60,917 bases of DNA from Pseudomonas helleri (GCF_009600315.1 NZ_WIWC01000028.1:1-60917); one strand, 5' to 3'; positions 1-9,849 are shown, numbered from the stretch's first letter. A program made the numbers and translations. Notes: generated by a model not told the origin, from the sequence alone.

Positions 1-668
1 GGTGCAGCAGCGGCTGGCGCTTCAGCTTTGGCAGCAGGTGCTGGCGCAGCCTGGGCCGGTGCCGCAGGCGCCGCAGCGCCCGCCACTTTCAGCTTGAGGA
101 TGAAATCGCCAGTGCCGACTTCGTCATCCAGCTTCACCGCAATGCTTTCCACCACACCGGCGGCTGGCGATGGAATTTCCATGCTGGCCTTGTCGGATTC
201 GAGGGTGATCAGCGATTGATCCGCTTCAACGGTGTCGCCCGCCTTGACCAGAATCTCGATGATTTTGGCTTTGCCCGACGAACCGATGTCCGGGACATGA
301 ATGTCCTGAACAGTCGAGCTTGCAGGTGCAGCAGCCGGGGCCGCTGCGGCCTCGGCGGCAGGTGCGGCAGCTGGCTTTTCAGCAGCGGCCGCAGGGGCAG
401 CAGCAGGGGCTGCAGCTTCAGGCGCTGCAGCAGCACCTTCGGCTTCCAGCTCCAGCAATTCGTCGCCTTCTTTCAAACGGTCGCCCAGCTTTACTTTCAG
501 GCTTTTGACGATGCCGGCCTTGGGAGCAGGGATTTCCATGCTCGCCTTGTCCGATTCGAGCGTCAGAATGCTCTGATCCGCTTCGACGCGATCGCCAACT
601 TTTACAAACAGTTCGATGACTTCACCGTCACCGCTGCCGATGTCAGGTACTCGAATGAGTTCGCTCAC
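1..668 (-). CDS. aceF: Pyruvate dehydrogenase E2, dihydrolipoamide acetyltransferase (5' part only)
   Basis: E2 core of the pyruvate dehydrogenase complex; it carries acetyl groups from E1 to CoA on lipoyl lysines. Only the first ~222 codons are inside the window; the gene runs off the left edge. The visible part holds two lipoyl domains, each with the lipoylation motif ESDKASMEIP, joined and followed by long Ala/Pro-rich flexible linkers. The catalytic domain is outside. The start is a GTG (VSELIRVPDIGSG), chosen because GAGGAG lies 7 bases upstream and the lipoyl domain begins at once. It lies 11 bases after aceE on the same strand, so the two are almost certainly one operon. The repeated Ala codons give a low-complexity, G+C-rich stretch. 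Confidence 0.96.
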   Translation of the reverse strand, partial: MSELIRVPDIGSGDGEVIELFVKVGDRVEADQSILTLESDKASMEIPAPKAGIVKSLKVKLGDRLKEGDELLELEAEGAAAAPEAAAPAAAPAAAAEKPAAAPAAEAAAAPAAAPASSTVQDIHVPDIGSSGKAKIIEILVKAGDTVEADQSLITLESDKASMEIPSPAAGVVESIAVKLDDEVGTGDFILKLKVAGAAAPAAPAQAAPAPAAKAEAPAAAA

Positions 669-679
669 AAATATTCTCC

Positions 680-3325
680 TCAGCAGTCCAGTGGGTTGCG
701 TTTTTCCGGGTTGATACCGAACTTGACGATGGCTTCCGCAACCACCTTAGGTTCGATGTCGCCACGGTCAGCCAGTGCTTCCAGGGCTGCCAACACCACG
801 AAGTGACGGTCTACTTCGAAGAAGTGACGCAGTTTTTTGCGGCTATCGCTGCGGCCGAAACCGTCAGTGCCCAGCACTTTGAATTCCTTGACCGGTACCC
901 ACTGGCGAATCTGTTCAGCGAACAGTTTCATGTAGTCGGTAGAGGCGATGACTGGACCTTTACGGCCTGTCAGGCACTCTTCAACGTAGCTCAGCTGAGG
1001 CTTCTGGCCAGGGTGCAGGCGGTTGTGACGCTCAACGGCCAGGCCGTCACGGCGCAGTTCGTTGAAGCTGGTCACGCTCCATACGTCAGCGCCGATGTTG
1101 AATTGTTCACGCAGGATGATGGCCGCTTCACGTACTTCACGCAGGATGGTGCCGGAGCCCATCAGCTGCACGTGGTGCGCCGCTTCCTTGGTGTCTTCTT
1201 CAAGCAGGTACATACCTTTGACGATGCCTTCTTCAACACCGGCCGGCATGGCTGGCTGCTGGTAAGACTCGTTCATCACGGTGATGTAATAGAAGACGTC
1301 CTGTTGCTCTTCGGTCATCTTCTTCATGCCGTCCTGAATGATCACCGCCAGCTCATAGCCGTAGGTCGGATCGAAGGTGCGGCAGTTCGGGATGGTGGCG
1401 GCCAGGATGTGGCTGTGACCGTCTTCGTGTTGCAGGCCTTCACCGTTGAGCGTTGTACGCCCGGCGGTGCCGCCGATCAGGAAGCCACGGGTACGGCTGT
1501 CGCCAGCGGCCCAGGCCAGGTCACCAATACGCTGGAAGCCGAACATCGAGTAGAAGATGTAGAACGGCAGCATCGGCTGGTTGTGGTTGGAGTACGAAGT
1601 ACCGGCCGCGATGAAGGAGCTCATGGCGCCTGCTTCGTTGATGCCTTCTTCGAGAATCTGACCTTTTTTGTCTTCCTTGTAGAACATCACCTGGTCTTTA
1701 TCGACTGGCTCGTAGAGCTGGCCAACGGACGAGTAGATGCCCAACTGACGGAACATGCCTTCCATACCGAAGGTACGGGCTTCGTCCGGGATGATCGGAA
1801 CGATGCGTTGGCCGATGTCCTTGTCCTTCACCAGCTGTGCCAGGATGCGCACAAATGCCATGGTGGTGGAAATTTCGCGGTCGCCTGAACCGTCAAGGAT
1901 GGCCTTGAGGGTGTCCAGTGGCGGGGTCGGAATGCTCAGGCTCTTGGCGCGACGCTGAGGCACGAAACCGCCCAGTGCTGTACGACGCTCCATCAAGTAG
2001 CGCGCTTCAGCGCTGCCTTCTTCTGGTTTGAAGAACGGCAGGTTTTCGATTTCGTCGTCTTTGACCGGAATGTCGAAGCGGTCGCGGAACAGCTTCAGGC
2101 TTTCAACATCAACCTTCTTGGTGTTGTGCGCAGTGTTTTTCGCTTCGCCGGCGCCGGTGCCATAACCTTTGATGGTCTTGGCCAGAATGACGGTTGGCTG
2201 GTCTTTGTGATTGACCGCTTCGTGGTACGCCGCGTAGACCTTGTACGGGTCGTGGCCGCCACGGTTGAGTTTCCAGATTTCGTCGTCGGACAGGTCCGCA
2301 ACCATCGCCTTGAGTTCTGGCGTGTTGAAAAAGTGTTCACGCACGAATGCGCCATCTTTGGCCTTGTAGTTCTGGTACTCGCCGTCGATGACTTCGTCCA
2401 TGCGACGTTGCAGGATGCCGTCGACGTCTTTGGCCAGCAGAGGGTCCCAGAAACGGCCCCAGATGACTTTGGTCACGTTCCACTGAGCACCGCGGAACAC
2501 ACCTTCGAGTTCCTGGATGATCTTGCCGTTGCCGCGAACCGGGCCGTCAAGGCGCTGCAGGTTGCAGTTGATGACGAAGATCAGGTTGTCGAGGTTTTCG
2601 CGGCCTGCCAAGGAGATGGCACCCAGGGATTCCGGCTCGTCGCACTCGCCGTCGCCCAGGAAACACCAGACTTTTTGCTTGCCGGCTGGAATGTAACCGC
2701 GCGCTTCCAGGTACTTCATGAAGCGAGCCTGGTAGATCGCCTGGATCGGGCCAAGGCCCATCGACACGGTCGGGAACTGCCAGAAATCAGGCATCAGCCA
2801 AGGGTGCGGGTAAGACGACAAACCGTGACCGTCGACTTCCTGACGGAAGTTGTTCATCTGGTCTTCGGTGATACGGCCTTCCATGAACGCACGGGCGTAA
2901 ACGCCTGGAGAGGTGTGGCCCTGGAAGTAGATCAGGTCACCGCCGTGTTCTTCGGTCGGGGCCTGGAAGAAGTAGTTGAAGCCGATGTCATACAAGGTTG
3001 CGCTGGAAGCGAAGCTGGAGATGTGACCGCCCAGGTCAGAATCTTTCAGGTTCGTGCGCATAACCATCGCCATCGCGTTCCAACGTACCAGCGAGCGAAT
3101 GCGGCGTTCCATGAACAGGTCGCCAGGCATGCGTGCTTCGTGGGTAACGGGGATCGTGTTGCGGTATGGCGTGGTGATGGCGTACGGCAGTTGCGAACCG
3201 GTGCGGGTAGCGAGCTCACCCATACGGGTCATCAGGTAATGAGCGCGTTCTTCGCCTTCTTTGTCGAGAACCGATTCCAGGGCGTCCAGCCATTCCTGGG
3301 TTTCGACGGGATCGAGGTCTTGCAT
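680..3325 (-). CDS. aceE: Pyruvate dehydrogenase E1 component, homodimeric type
   Basis: Thiamine-diphosphate-dependent decarboxylase that feeds pyruvate into the PDH complex. It is 881 residues long, the normal size for the single-chain (alpha2) E1 of gammaproteobacteria. The thiamine diphosphate motif is visible as GDGECDEPES around residue 225, followed by NLIFVINCN. The start ATG (MQDLDPVETQEW) is preceded by TGGAGC at a suitable distance. It is the first gene of the aceEF operon and is divergent from glnE. Its leader contains a perfect pair of inverted operator-like sites (3437-3505), so repression by a FadR-subfamily GntR regulator is plausible but inferred. Confidence 0.97.
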   Translation of the reverse strand: MQDLDPVETQEWLDALESVLDKEGEERAHYLMTRMGELATRTGSQLPYAITTPYRNTIPVTHEARMPGDLFMERRIRSLVRWNAMAMVMRTNLKDSDLGGHISSFASSATLYDIGFNYFFQAPTEEHGGDLIYFQGHTSPGVYARAFMEGRITEDQMNNFRQEVDGHGLSSYPHPWLMPDFWQFPTVSMGLGPIQAIYQARFMKYLEARGYIPAGKQKVWCFLGDGECDEPESLGAISLAGRENLDNLIFVINCNLQRLDGPVRGNGKIIQELEGVFRGAQWNVTKVIWGRFWDPLLAKDVDGILQRRMDEVIDGEYQNYKAKDGAFVREHFFNTPELKAMVADLSDDEIWKLNRGGHDPYKVYAAYHEAVNHKDQPTVILAKTIKGYGTGAGEAKNTAHNTKKVDVESLKLFRDRFDIPVKDDEIENLPFFKPEEGSAEARYLMERRTALGGFVPQRRAKSLSIPTPPLDTLKAILDGSGDREISTTMAFVRILAQLVKDKDIGQRIVPIIPDEARTFGMEGMFRQLGIYSSVGQLYEPVDKDQVMFYKEDKKGQILEEGINEAGAMSSFIAAGTSYSNHNQPMLPFYIFYSMFGFQRIGDLAWAAGDSRTRGFLIGGTAGRTTLNGEGLQHEDGHSHILAATIPNCRTFDPTYGYELAVIIQDGMKKMTEEQQDVFYYITVMNESYQQPAMPAGVEEGIVKGMYLLEEDTKEAAHHVQLMGSGTILREVREAAIILREQFNIGADVWSVTSFNELRRDGLAVERHNRLHPGQKPQLSYVEECLTGRKGPVIASTDYMKLFAEQIRQWVPVKEFKVLGTDGFGRSDSRKKLRHFFEVDRHFVVLAALEALADRGDIEPKVVAEAIVKFGINPEKRNPLDC

Positions 3326-3436
3326 GGCTTGCTCCAGGGCGGAAAGGCTTCCAGAATCGGTTGCCTGAGTTTGCGACTGGCCTTGTGGGCAGACGACATA
3401 AATTCTTGGATCGCCGAAAGGTTGTTTTCCGGCGTT

Positions 3437-3505
3437 GTGTAGTTTTACTACAAATCGTCGGCCATTTCAGCCTTTCGAGTGTGCAGGTCAGTAGTAAAAC
3501 TACAC
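3437..3505. promoter_or_regulatory. Paired inverted operator-like sites between aceE and glnE
   Basis: GTGTAGTTTTACTAC (3437-3451) and GTAGTAAAACTACAC (3491-3505) are exact inverted copies separated by 39 bases. Each copy is itself a palindrome, GTAGT-N3-ACTAC, which fits the TNGTNNNACNA consensus of FadR-subfamily GntR repressors, the group that includes PdhR. The pair lies about 110-190 bases upstream of aceE. The rest of the 385-base gap (3326-3710) holds no gene that I can support. It has an A/T-rich stretch before glnE, with a weak TTGACT (3566-3571) as a possible -35 and AAGGAT (3700-3705) as the glnE ribosome site. Confidence 0.7.
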
Positions 3506-3710
3506 GAAGTGCTCTGCTGGCGGTCTGTTGCGTTGTGGGAAAAATCGTTAATGTTGGTGAGATATTGACTTGAAAGCCTTTGGCGTAGATTTTTGCTGCC
3601 AATAAAAATCAAAATTAAGCTATTTACAACCTTTGTTGGACAGTCGGGTTTAACCGCTGTTTCTTCCTGTCACCGTACCCGGCAACCCTGTCGCCGATCA
3701 AGGATAGACC

Positions 3711-6653
3711 ATGAGCCTTCCCTCGCTAGTCCCCATTCCCAGCCTTTTGTCGCCGTTCGCCAGCCGTGCAGAGCACGCATGGCGAACGGCGGTCGCTGAC
3801 CTTGTGGACGGGCACGGGCTGGATGACTGGTCGTCGCAGCGTTGGTCTGACTTTCATCGGGTCAGTGCGGCCAGTGATTTTTTTAGTGAGCACGTATTAC
3901 GTGACCCGGCGATGTTTCTGGCGCTGGTGAACAGCGGTGAGCTGGATCGCCGTTTTGCCCCCGGTGAACTGTGCGGGCAGATTGGCGCGGCTGTTGAGCA
4001 AGCCGTCACAGATGATGAACTGGGCCGTGAGCTGCGCCGTCAGCGTACCCGCCAGCAAATCCGGATTATCTGGCGTGACCTCACCCGTCAGGCCGATTTG
4101 ATTGAAACCTGCCGCGATCTTTCCGACATGGCGGATGCTTCTATCGATCAGGCCTACCGTTGGTTGTATCAGCGCCATTGCCAGCAATTCGGTACGCCTA
4201 TGGGGAACCGCAGTGGCGAGCCGCAGCAGATGGTGATTTTGGGCATGGGCAAACTGGGGGCGGTAGAGCTGAACCTGTCGTCGGACATCGACCTGATTTT
4301 TGCTTATCCCGAGGGCGGTGAAACGGTGGGTGCCAAGCGCCCGCTGGATAATCAGGAATTTTTTATCCGCCTGGGTCAGCGTCTGATCAAAGCACTGGAC
4401 CCGATGACGGTCGACGGTTTTGTCTTTCGCGTGGACATGCGCTTGCGCCCGTATGGCTCATCCGGTGCGTTGGTGTTGAGCTTTAACGCGCTGGAACAGT
4501 ACTACCAGGACCAAGGGCGTGACTGGGAGCGGTACGCCATGATCAAGGCCCGTGTAGTGGCAGGTGATCAGGTGATGGGCGCGCAGTTGCTCGACTTGCT
4601 GCGGCCCTTCGTTTATCGGCGCTACCTCGATTTCTCCGCCATCGAAGCGTTGCGCACCATGAAACAGCTGATTCAGCAGGAAGTACGGCGCAAGGGCATG
4701 GCCGATAACATCAAGCTGGGGGCGGGCGGGATTCGTGAAGTCGAGTTTATTGCTCAGGCATTTCAGCTGATTCACGGCGGGCGCGACCTCAGCCTGCAAC
4801 AGCGCCCGCTGCTTAAAGTGCTGAAAATCCTCGAAGGGCAGGGCTATTTGCCCGCCGCCGTGGTGGACGAGTTACGTGAAGGCTACGAGTTCTTGCGTTA
4901 CACCGAGCACGCGATACAGGCGATTGCCGACCGGCAAACCCAGATGCTGCCCGACTCCGAGCTGGATCAGGCGCGTATCGCCTTCATGATGGGCTTCGAC
5001 AGTTGGACCGCCTTCCACGAACAGTTGATGGCATGGCGCGGGCGAATCGACTGGCATTTCCGTCAGGTGATTGCCGACCCGGATGAAGACGAAGACATCG
5101 ATGAAGGTGAGTTGATCGTCGGAGGAGAGTGGTTGCCATTGTGGGAAGAGGCTCAGGATGATGCCGCCGCGTGTGCCCAGCTGGAAGAAGCCGGATTTGC
5201 AGATGCGCCCAAGGCCTTGAAACAACTCGCCAGCCTGCGTGCCAGTCCGCAATTGCGCGCCATGCAGCGCTTGGGTCGCGAGCGTCTGGATGCGTTTATT
5301 CCGCGTTTGCTGGCCCAGGCGGTGGAGCACGCCAACCCCGATCTGGTGCTGGAGCGCGTATTACCGCTGGTTGAAAAGGTGGCGCGTCGTTCTGCTTATT
5401 TAGTGTTGCTGACCGAAAACCCCGATGCACTGCGCCGTTTGCTGACCCTGTGCGCCGCCAGCCCGTGGATTGCCGAGCAGATTACCCGTTTCCCGCTGCT
5501 GCTCGACGAACTGCTCAATGAAGGCCGCCTGTTCAAGCCGCCGCTGGCGCCTGAGCTGGCCGCTGAGTTGCGCGAGCGTTTGACCCGCATTCCCGAAGAT
5601 GACCTTGAGCAGCAAATGGAAGCGCTGCGCAACTTCAAGCTGGCCCACCGTCTGCGGGTGGCCGCCTCGGAAATCGCCGGCAGCCTGCCCTTAATGAAAG
5701 TCAGCGATTACCTGACCTGGCTGGCCGAAGCCATTCTGGAGCAAGTACTGGCACTGGCCTGGCGCCAGACAGTGGCCAAGTACGGCACGCCGCTGCGCAG
5801 CGACGGCAGCCTGTGCGACCCCGGCTTTATTATTGTCGGCTACGGCAAGGTCGGCGGGATCGAATTGGGGCATGGCTCGGATCTGGATCTGGTGTTTATT
5901 CATGACGGTGATCCCAATGCCGAAACCGATGGTGCCAAGCCCATCGACGGGGCGCAGTTCTTCACGCGTCTGGGTCAGCGAATCATTCATCTACTGACCG
6001 CGCAAACCAACTCCGGTCAGTTGTATGAAGTGGACATGCGCTTGCGTCCGTCAGGTGCCTCCGGCTTGTTGGTCAGTTCCCTGGGCGCCTTTGAACGTTA
6101 TCAGGAGAACGAAGCCTGGACCTGGGAGCATCAGGCGTTGGTGCGGGCGCGTGTATTGGTAGGGTGCAAACAGGTCGGTGCCGCGTTCGAGAAGGTCCGT
6201 GCCCATGTATTGGGACGTGAACGCGATCTGCCGACGCTGCGTCAGGAAGTCAGCGAGATGCGCGCCAAAATGCGTGACAACCTGGGCACCCGCATTACGT
6301 CTGCCGGCACGGCGCAAAATGCCTTCCAGCCCACGGTGCCCTTCGATCTCAAGCAAGACGCCGGAGGTATCGTCGATATTGAATTTATGGTGCAATACGC
6401 GGCCCTGGCGTGGTCCAGGGAGCACCCGGCGTTACTGCGCTACACCGACAACATTCGCATTCTGGAAGGGCTGGAGCAGGCCGGGCTGATGCCCGCTGCT
6501 GATGCCAGCCTGTTGCGCGAGGCTTACAAAGCCTTTCGCGCCGTCGCCCACCGGCAAGCCTTGCAGAAGGAGGCCGGGGTGGTCACGGGGGATCAATTTG
6601 TGCTCGAACGTCAACACGTCCGGCGCATTTGGTCCGAGCTAGGATTGAGCTAG
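3711..6653 (+). CDS. glnE: Bifunctional glutamine synthetase adenylyltransferase / adenylyl-removing enzyme
   Basis: Controls glutamine synthetase by adding or removing AMP in response to PII and glutamine. It is 980 residues long, the usual size. Two nucleotidyltransferase domains are visible: GMGKLGAVELNLSSDIDL near residue 178 (adenylyl-removing half) and GYGKVGGIELGHGSDLDL near 710 (adenylyl-transfer half), each with the paired aspartates. A helical regulatory linker lies between them. AAGGAT lies 5 bases upstream of the ATG. It is divergent from aceE and is followed 118 bases later by ilvE. Confidence 0.97.
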   Translation: MSLPSLVPIPSLLSPFASRAEHAWRTAVADLVDGHGLDDWSSQRWSDFHRVSAASDFFSEHVLRDPAMFLALVNSGELDRRFAPGELCGQIGAAVEQAVTDDELGRELRRQRTRQQIRIIWRDLTRQADLIETCRDLSDMADASIDQAYRWLYQRHCQQFGTPMGNRSGEPQQMVILGMGKLGAVELNLSSDIDLIFAYPEGGETVGAKRPLDNQEFFIRLGQRLIKALDPMTVDGFVFRVDMRLRPYGSSGALVLSFNALEQYYQDQGRDWERYAMIKARVVAGDQVMGAQLLDLLRPFVYRRYLDFSAIEALRTMKQLIQQEVRRKGMADNIKLGAGGIREVEFIAQAFQLIHGGRDLSLQQRPLLKVLKILEGQGYLPAAVVDELREGYEFLRYTEHAIQAIADRQTQMLPDSELDQARIAFMMGFDSWTAFHEQLMAWRGRIDWHFRQVIADPDEDEDIDEGELIVGGEWLPLWEEAQDDAAACAQLEEAGFADAPKALKQLASLRASPQLRAMQRLGRERLDAFIPRLLAQAVEHANPDLVLERVLPLVEKVARRSAYLVLLTENPDALRRLLTLCAASPWIAEQITRFPLLLDELLNEGRLFKPPLAPELAAELRERLTRIPEDDLEQQMEALRNFKLAHRLRVAASEIAGSLPLMKVSDYLTWLAEAILEQVLALAWRQTVAKYGTPLRSDGSLCDPGFIIVGYGKVGGIELGHGSDLDLVFIHDGDPNAETDGAKPIDGAQFFTRLGQRIIHLLTAQTNSGQLYEVDMRLRPSGASGLLVSSLGAFERYQENEAWTWEHQALVRARVLVGCKQVGAAFEKVRAHVLGRERDLPTLRQEVSEMRAKMRDNLGTRITSAGTAQNAFQPTVPFDLKQDAGGIVDIEFMVQYAALAWSREHPALLRYTDNIRILEGLEQAGLMPAADASLLREAYKAFRAVAHRQALQKEAGVVTGDQFVLERQHVRRIWSELGLS

Positions 6654-6771
6654 CTTGCTGGCTCACACACAGAGTTAAAGCTGTAAGAACGTATCCGGCG
6701 GGTCCATAAGGCCCGTCCAATTTGCCTGAAGCCGTGTGGCGCAGGTGCTGGATTCTTTGAGGAGCGTAATG

Positions 6772-7695
6772 ATGTCGATGGCTGATCGTGATGGTGTGAT
6801 CTGGTATGACGGCAAGCTGGTGCCGTGGCGCGATGCGACAACCCACGTGCTGACCCATACCTTGCACTACGGCATGGGCGTGTTTGAAGGTGTGCGCGCT
6901 TACGAAACCCCGCAAGGCGCGGCGATTTTCCGTTTGCAGGCGCACACTGACCGCCTGTTCGATTCGGCCCACATCATGGGCATGAAGATCCCGTTCAGCA
7001 AAGACGAAATCAACGAAGCGACCCGCCTCGCGGTGCGTGAAAACAACCTCGACAGCGCCTACATTCGCCCGATGGTGTTCTACGGATCCGAAGCCATGGG
7101 CCTGCGTGCCACCGGTCTGAAGGTTCACGTGATCATCGCGCCTTGGAGCTGGGGTGCCTATATGGGCGCTGAAGCATTGGAAGTCGGGATCAAGGTGCGT
7201 ACCAGCTCCTTCACTCGCCACCACGTGAACATCTCCATGACCCGCGCCAAAGCCAACGGCCATTACATCAACTCGATGCTGGCCTTGCAGGAAGCGATTT
7301 CCGGGGGTGCCGATGAGGCGCTGCTGCTGGACCCGGAAGGCTTCGTGGCCGAAGGGTCGGGCGAGAACGTGTTTTTGGTCAAGGATGGCGTGATCTATAC
7401 CCCGGACGTGACAGCCTGCCTCAATGGCATCACCCGTAGCACGATCCTCACACTGGCGACCGAGCACGGGTACAAATTTGTAGAAAAACGTATTACCCGC
7501 GACGAGGTGTATATCGCCGACGAGGCGTTCTTTACTGGCACCGCCGCTGAAGTGACGCCGATTCGCGAAGTGGACGGTCGTCAAATTGGTATCGGCCGTC
7601 GTGGCCCGATTACCGAAAAACTGCAAAAAGCCTACTTTGATCTAGTGACCGGCAAAACATCGAACCACCCAGAGTGGCGTACACTGGTCAAATAA
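6772..7695 (+). CDS. ilvE: Branched-chain amino acid aminotransferase
   Basis: PLP-dependent transaminase for the last step of Leu, Ile and Val synthesis. It has 307 residues from the chosen ATG (MADRDGVIWYDGKLV follows two residues later). The reading frame is open back to 6736, but GAGGAG at 6759-6764 places the start at 6772 (or at the adjacent ATG 6769). The PLP lysine is K160 in TRAKANGHY, and the fold-type IV motif GVFEGVRAYE is present. A G/C-rich hairpin (7717-7734) follows the stop, before waaF. In pseudomonads this gene sits at the head of the LPS core cluster without being part of LPS synthesis. Confidence 0.96.
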   Translation: MSMADRDGVIWYDGKLVPWRDATTHVLTHTLHYGMGVFEGVRAYETPQGAAIFRLQAHTDRLFDSAHIMGMKIPFSKDEINEATRLAVRENNLDSAYIRPMVFYGSEAMGLRATGLKVHVIIAPWSWGAYMGAEALEVGIKVRTSSFTRHHVNISMTRAKANGHYINSMLALQEAISGGADEALLLDPEGFVAEGSGENVFLVKDGVIYTPDVTACLNGITRSTILTLATEHGYKFVEKRITRDEVYIADEAFFTGTAAEVTPIREVDGRQIGIGRRGPITEKLQKAYFDLVTGKTSNHPEWRTLVK

Positions 7696-7716
7696 AGCGA
7701 TATGGCATCACAGCGG

Positions 7717-7743
7717 GGAGGCGAATGCCTCCCTTGCTTGTTT
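7717..7743 (+). terminator. Hairpin after ilvE, probable weak terminator
   Basis: GGGAGGC (7717-7723) and GCCTCCC (7728-7734) form a perfect 7-bp stem with a 4-base loop, followed by a T-rich but interrupted tract. It lies between ilvE and waaF. The weak T tract suggests partial termination or attenuation rather than a full stop. Confidence 0.5.
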
Positions 7744-7753
7744 ATGGAAACTT

Positions 7754-8788
7754 ATGAATATTTTGATCGTTGGGCCCAGCTGGGTCGGTGACATGGTGAT
7801 GGCGCAGACACTGTTCCAGTGCCTGAAACAGCGTCACCCAGAGTGTGCAATTGATGTGCTGGCCCCCGAGTGGAGCCGGCCCATCCTTGAGCGCATGCCT
7901 GAAGTGCGTCAGGCCTTGAGCTTTCCGCTCGGCCACGGCGCGCTGGAACTGGCCACGCGGCGCAAGATCGGCAAGTCCCTCAAGGGCCAGTACGATCAAG
8001 CCATCCTGCTGCCTAACTCGCTGAAATCGGCCCTTGTGCCGTTTTTCGCCGGGATACCCAAGCGCACCGGCTGGCGCGGCGAATTCCGCTACGGCCTGCT
8101 CAATGACGTGCGCACACTCGATAAAACGCGTTACCCGCTGATGATCGAGCGCTTTATGGCGCTGGCCTATGAGCCGGGTGCAGACCTGCCCCGGCCGTAT
8201 CCGCGCCCGGCCTTGCAAATTGACCCGCAGAGTCGCACCGCCGCCTTGGCCAAGTTTGGGCTGACACTGGATCGCCCAGTGCTGGCGCTGTGCCCCGGTG
8301 CCGAGTTTGGCGAGTCCAAGCGCTGGCCGTCCGAGCACTACGCCAAAGTGGCCGAAGAGAAAATTCGTGAAGGCTGGCAAGTGTGGCTGTTTGGTTCGAA
8401 AAACGATCACGCCGTGGGTGAAGACATCCGCGCCCGGCTGATTCCCGGCCTGCGTGAAGAGTCGGTGAACCTGAGCGGTGACACCTCGCTGGCCGAGGCC
8501 ATTGATCTGCTGTCGTGCGCGGACGCTGTAGTGTCCAACGATTCAGGCTTGATGCACGTGACCGCAGCGCTCAATCGCCCGCTGGTGGCGGTCTATGGTT
8601 CGACCTCGCCGGGCTTTACCCCGCCCTTGGCCGACAAAGTCGAGATCGTGCGTCTGGGCCTCGAATGCAGCCCGTGCTTTGAGCGCACCTGCCGTTTCGG
8701 CCACTACAACTGTTTGCGCGAGCTGATGCCGCAGCCAGTGATAGAAGCCTTGCAGCGCGTGCAGGCGTCGCCGGTAGAGGTTCAATAG
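7754..8788 (+). CDS. waaF: LPS heptosyltransferase II
   Basis: Glycosyltransferase family 9 enzyme that adds the second L-glycero-D-manno-heptose to the inner core at the cytoplasmic face of the inner membrane. It has 344 residues, the normal length. The N-terminus MNILIVGPSWVGDMVM and the C-terminal donor-site motif NDSGLMHVTAAL are typical, and the Cys-rich ECSPCFERTC near the end is characteristic of this family. It opens a run of seven genes that each overlap the next by 1-4 bases. Its stop TAG shares a base with the waaC start. Confidence 0.97.
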   Translation: MNILIVGPSWVGDMVMAQTLFQCLKQRHPECAIDVLAPEWSRPILERMPEVRQALSFPLGHGALELATRRKIGKSLKGQYDQAILLPNSLKSALVPFFAGIPKRTGWRGEFRYGLLNDVRTLDKTRYPLMIERFMALAYEPGADLPRPYPRPALQIDPQSRTAALAKFGLTLDRPVLALCPGAEFGESKRWPSEHYAKVAEEKIREGWQVWLFGSKNDHAVGEDIRARLIPGLREESVNLSGDTSLAEAIDLLSCADAVVSNDSGLMHVTAALNRPLVAVYGSTSPGFTPPLADKVEIVRLGLECSPCFERTCRFGHYNCLRELMPQPVIEALQRVQASPVEVQ

Positions 8789-9849
8789 TGCGCGTTCTGT
8801 TGGTAAAAACCTCGTCCCTTGGGGACGTGATTCATGCGCTGCCGGCGTTGACCGATGCGGCGCGGGCGATTCCGGGCATTACCTTTGACTGGGTCGTGGA
8901 AGAGGGCTTTGCCGAGATTCCGACCTGGCACCCGGCGGTGGGTAAAGTGATTCCGGTGGCCATTCGTCGCTGGCGCAAAAATATCTGGCAAACCCTCAAA
9001 AGCGGCGAGTGGAAGCGCTTCAAACAGAACCTGCGCGCCGAAAAATACGATTTGGTGATCGACGCTCAAGGCCTGGTCAAAAGCGCCTGGCTGACCCGTT
9101 ACGTCAACGCGCCGGTGGCCGGGCTGGATAAAAACTCGGCCCGCGAACCCTTGGCCAGTCGCTTTTATCAGCGCCGTTTGGCCGTGGCTCGTGGGCAGCA
9201 CGCGGTCGAGCGCTTGCGTCAGTTATTTGCCGTTGCGCTGGGTTACGACCTGCCCAAAGGGCTGGGTGATTACGGCCTCGATGTTGAACGCTTGATTGAA
9301 TTACCGCGCAAGAAACCCTACGTATTGTTTCTGCACGGCACTACGTGGGACACCAAGCATTGGCCCGAAGTGTATTGGCGTGATTTGGCCGTTCGCATGG
9401 GGCACTTGGGGGTAGAAGTACGTTTGCCTTGGGGCAACCCAGTAGAAAAAGCCCGCGCCGAGCGCATCGCCAACGGCCTGCCTAACGCCGTGGTGTTGCC
9501 CAAGTTGAACCTGGCAGGCGTGGCCAAGGTGCTGGCCAGCGCCAGCGCGTGTGTGGCGGTCGATACCGGGTTGGGGCATTTGGCGGCGGCACTGGATGTG
9601 CCGACCATCTCCCTGTTTGGCCCGACCAATCCCGGTTTGACGGGTGCCTATGGCAAGGCGCAAATCCATTTGGCCAGCGATTTTCCGTGTGCGCCGTGCC
9701 TGCAAAAGAAATGCACCTACACGCCGACTGCACAGGATCAGCAGCGGTTTGATCTGAAAAACGAGTGGCCTTTGTGCTTCACCCGTTTGAACCCTGAGCG
9801 TGTCGCGAGTCGATTAAGCACGTTGTTACTGGCTGAGGAACTGCGCTGA
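8788..9849 (+). CDS. waaC: LPS heptosyltransferase I
   Basis: Family 9 glycosyltransferase that adds the first heptose to Kdo2-lipid A. It has 353 residues. It starts at GTG (VRVLLVKTSSLGDVIHALPA), overlapping the waaF stop by one base; the sequence from the first codon is the conserved family N-terminus, so no earlier start is needed. The donor-binding motif VDTGLGHLAAAL and the segment CAPCLQKKC are visible. Its stop shares a base with the waaG ATG, so translation is probably coupled. Confidence 0.97.
   Translation: MRVLLVKTSSLGDVIHALPALTDAARAIPGITFDWVVEEGFAEIPTWHPAVGKVIPVAIRRWRKNIWQTLKSGEWKRFKQNLRAEKYDLVIDAQGLVKSAWLTRYVNAPVAGLDKNSAREPLASRFYQRRLAVARGQHAVERLRQLFAVALGYDLPKGLGDYGLDVERLIELPRKKPYVLFLHGTTWDTKHWPEVYWRDLAVRMGHLGVEVRLPWGNPVEKARAERIANGLPNAVVLPKLNLAGVAKVLASASACVAVDTGLGHLAAALDVPTISLFGPTNPGLTGAYGKAQIHLASDFPCAPCLQKKCTYTPTAQDQQRFDLKNEWPLCFTRLNPERVASRLSTLLLAEELR

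Noticed and set aside
803..1888. 361-codon plus-strand frame opposite aceE
   Set aside because: It is the reverse frame of aceE codons; no ribosome site and no recognisable domain. The minus-strand aceE is certain.
2126..3442. 438-codon plus-strand frame opposite aceE
   Set aside because: Shadow of aceE running into the leader; composition follows third-position bias of the real gene.
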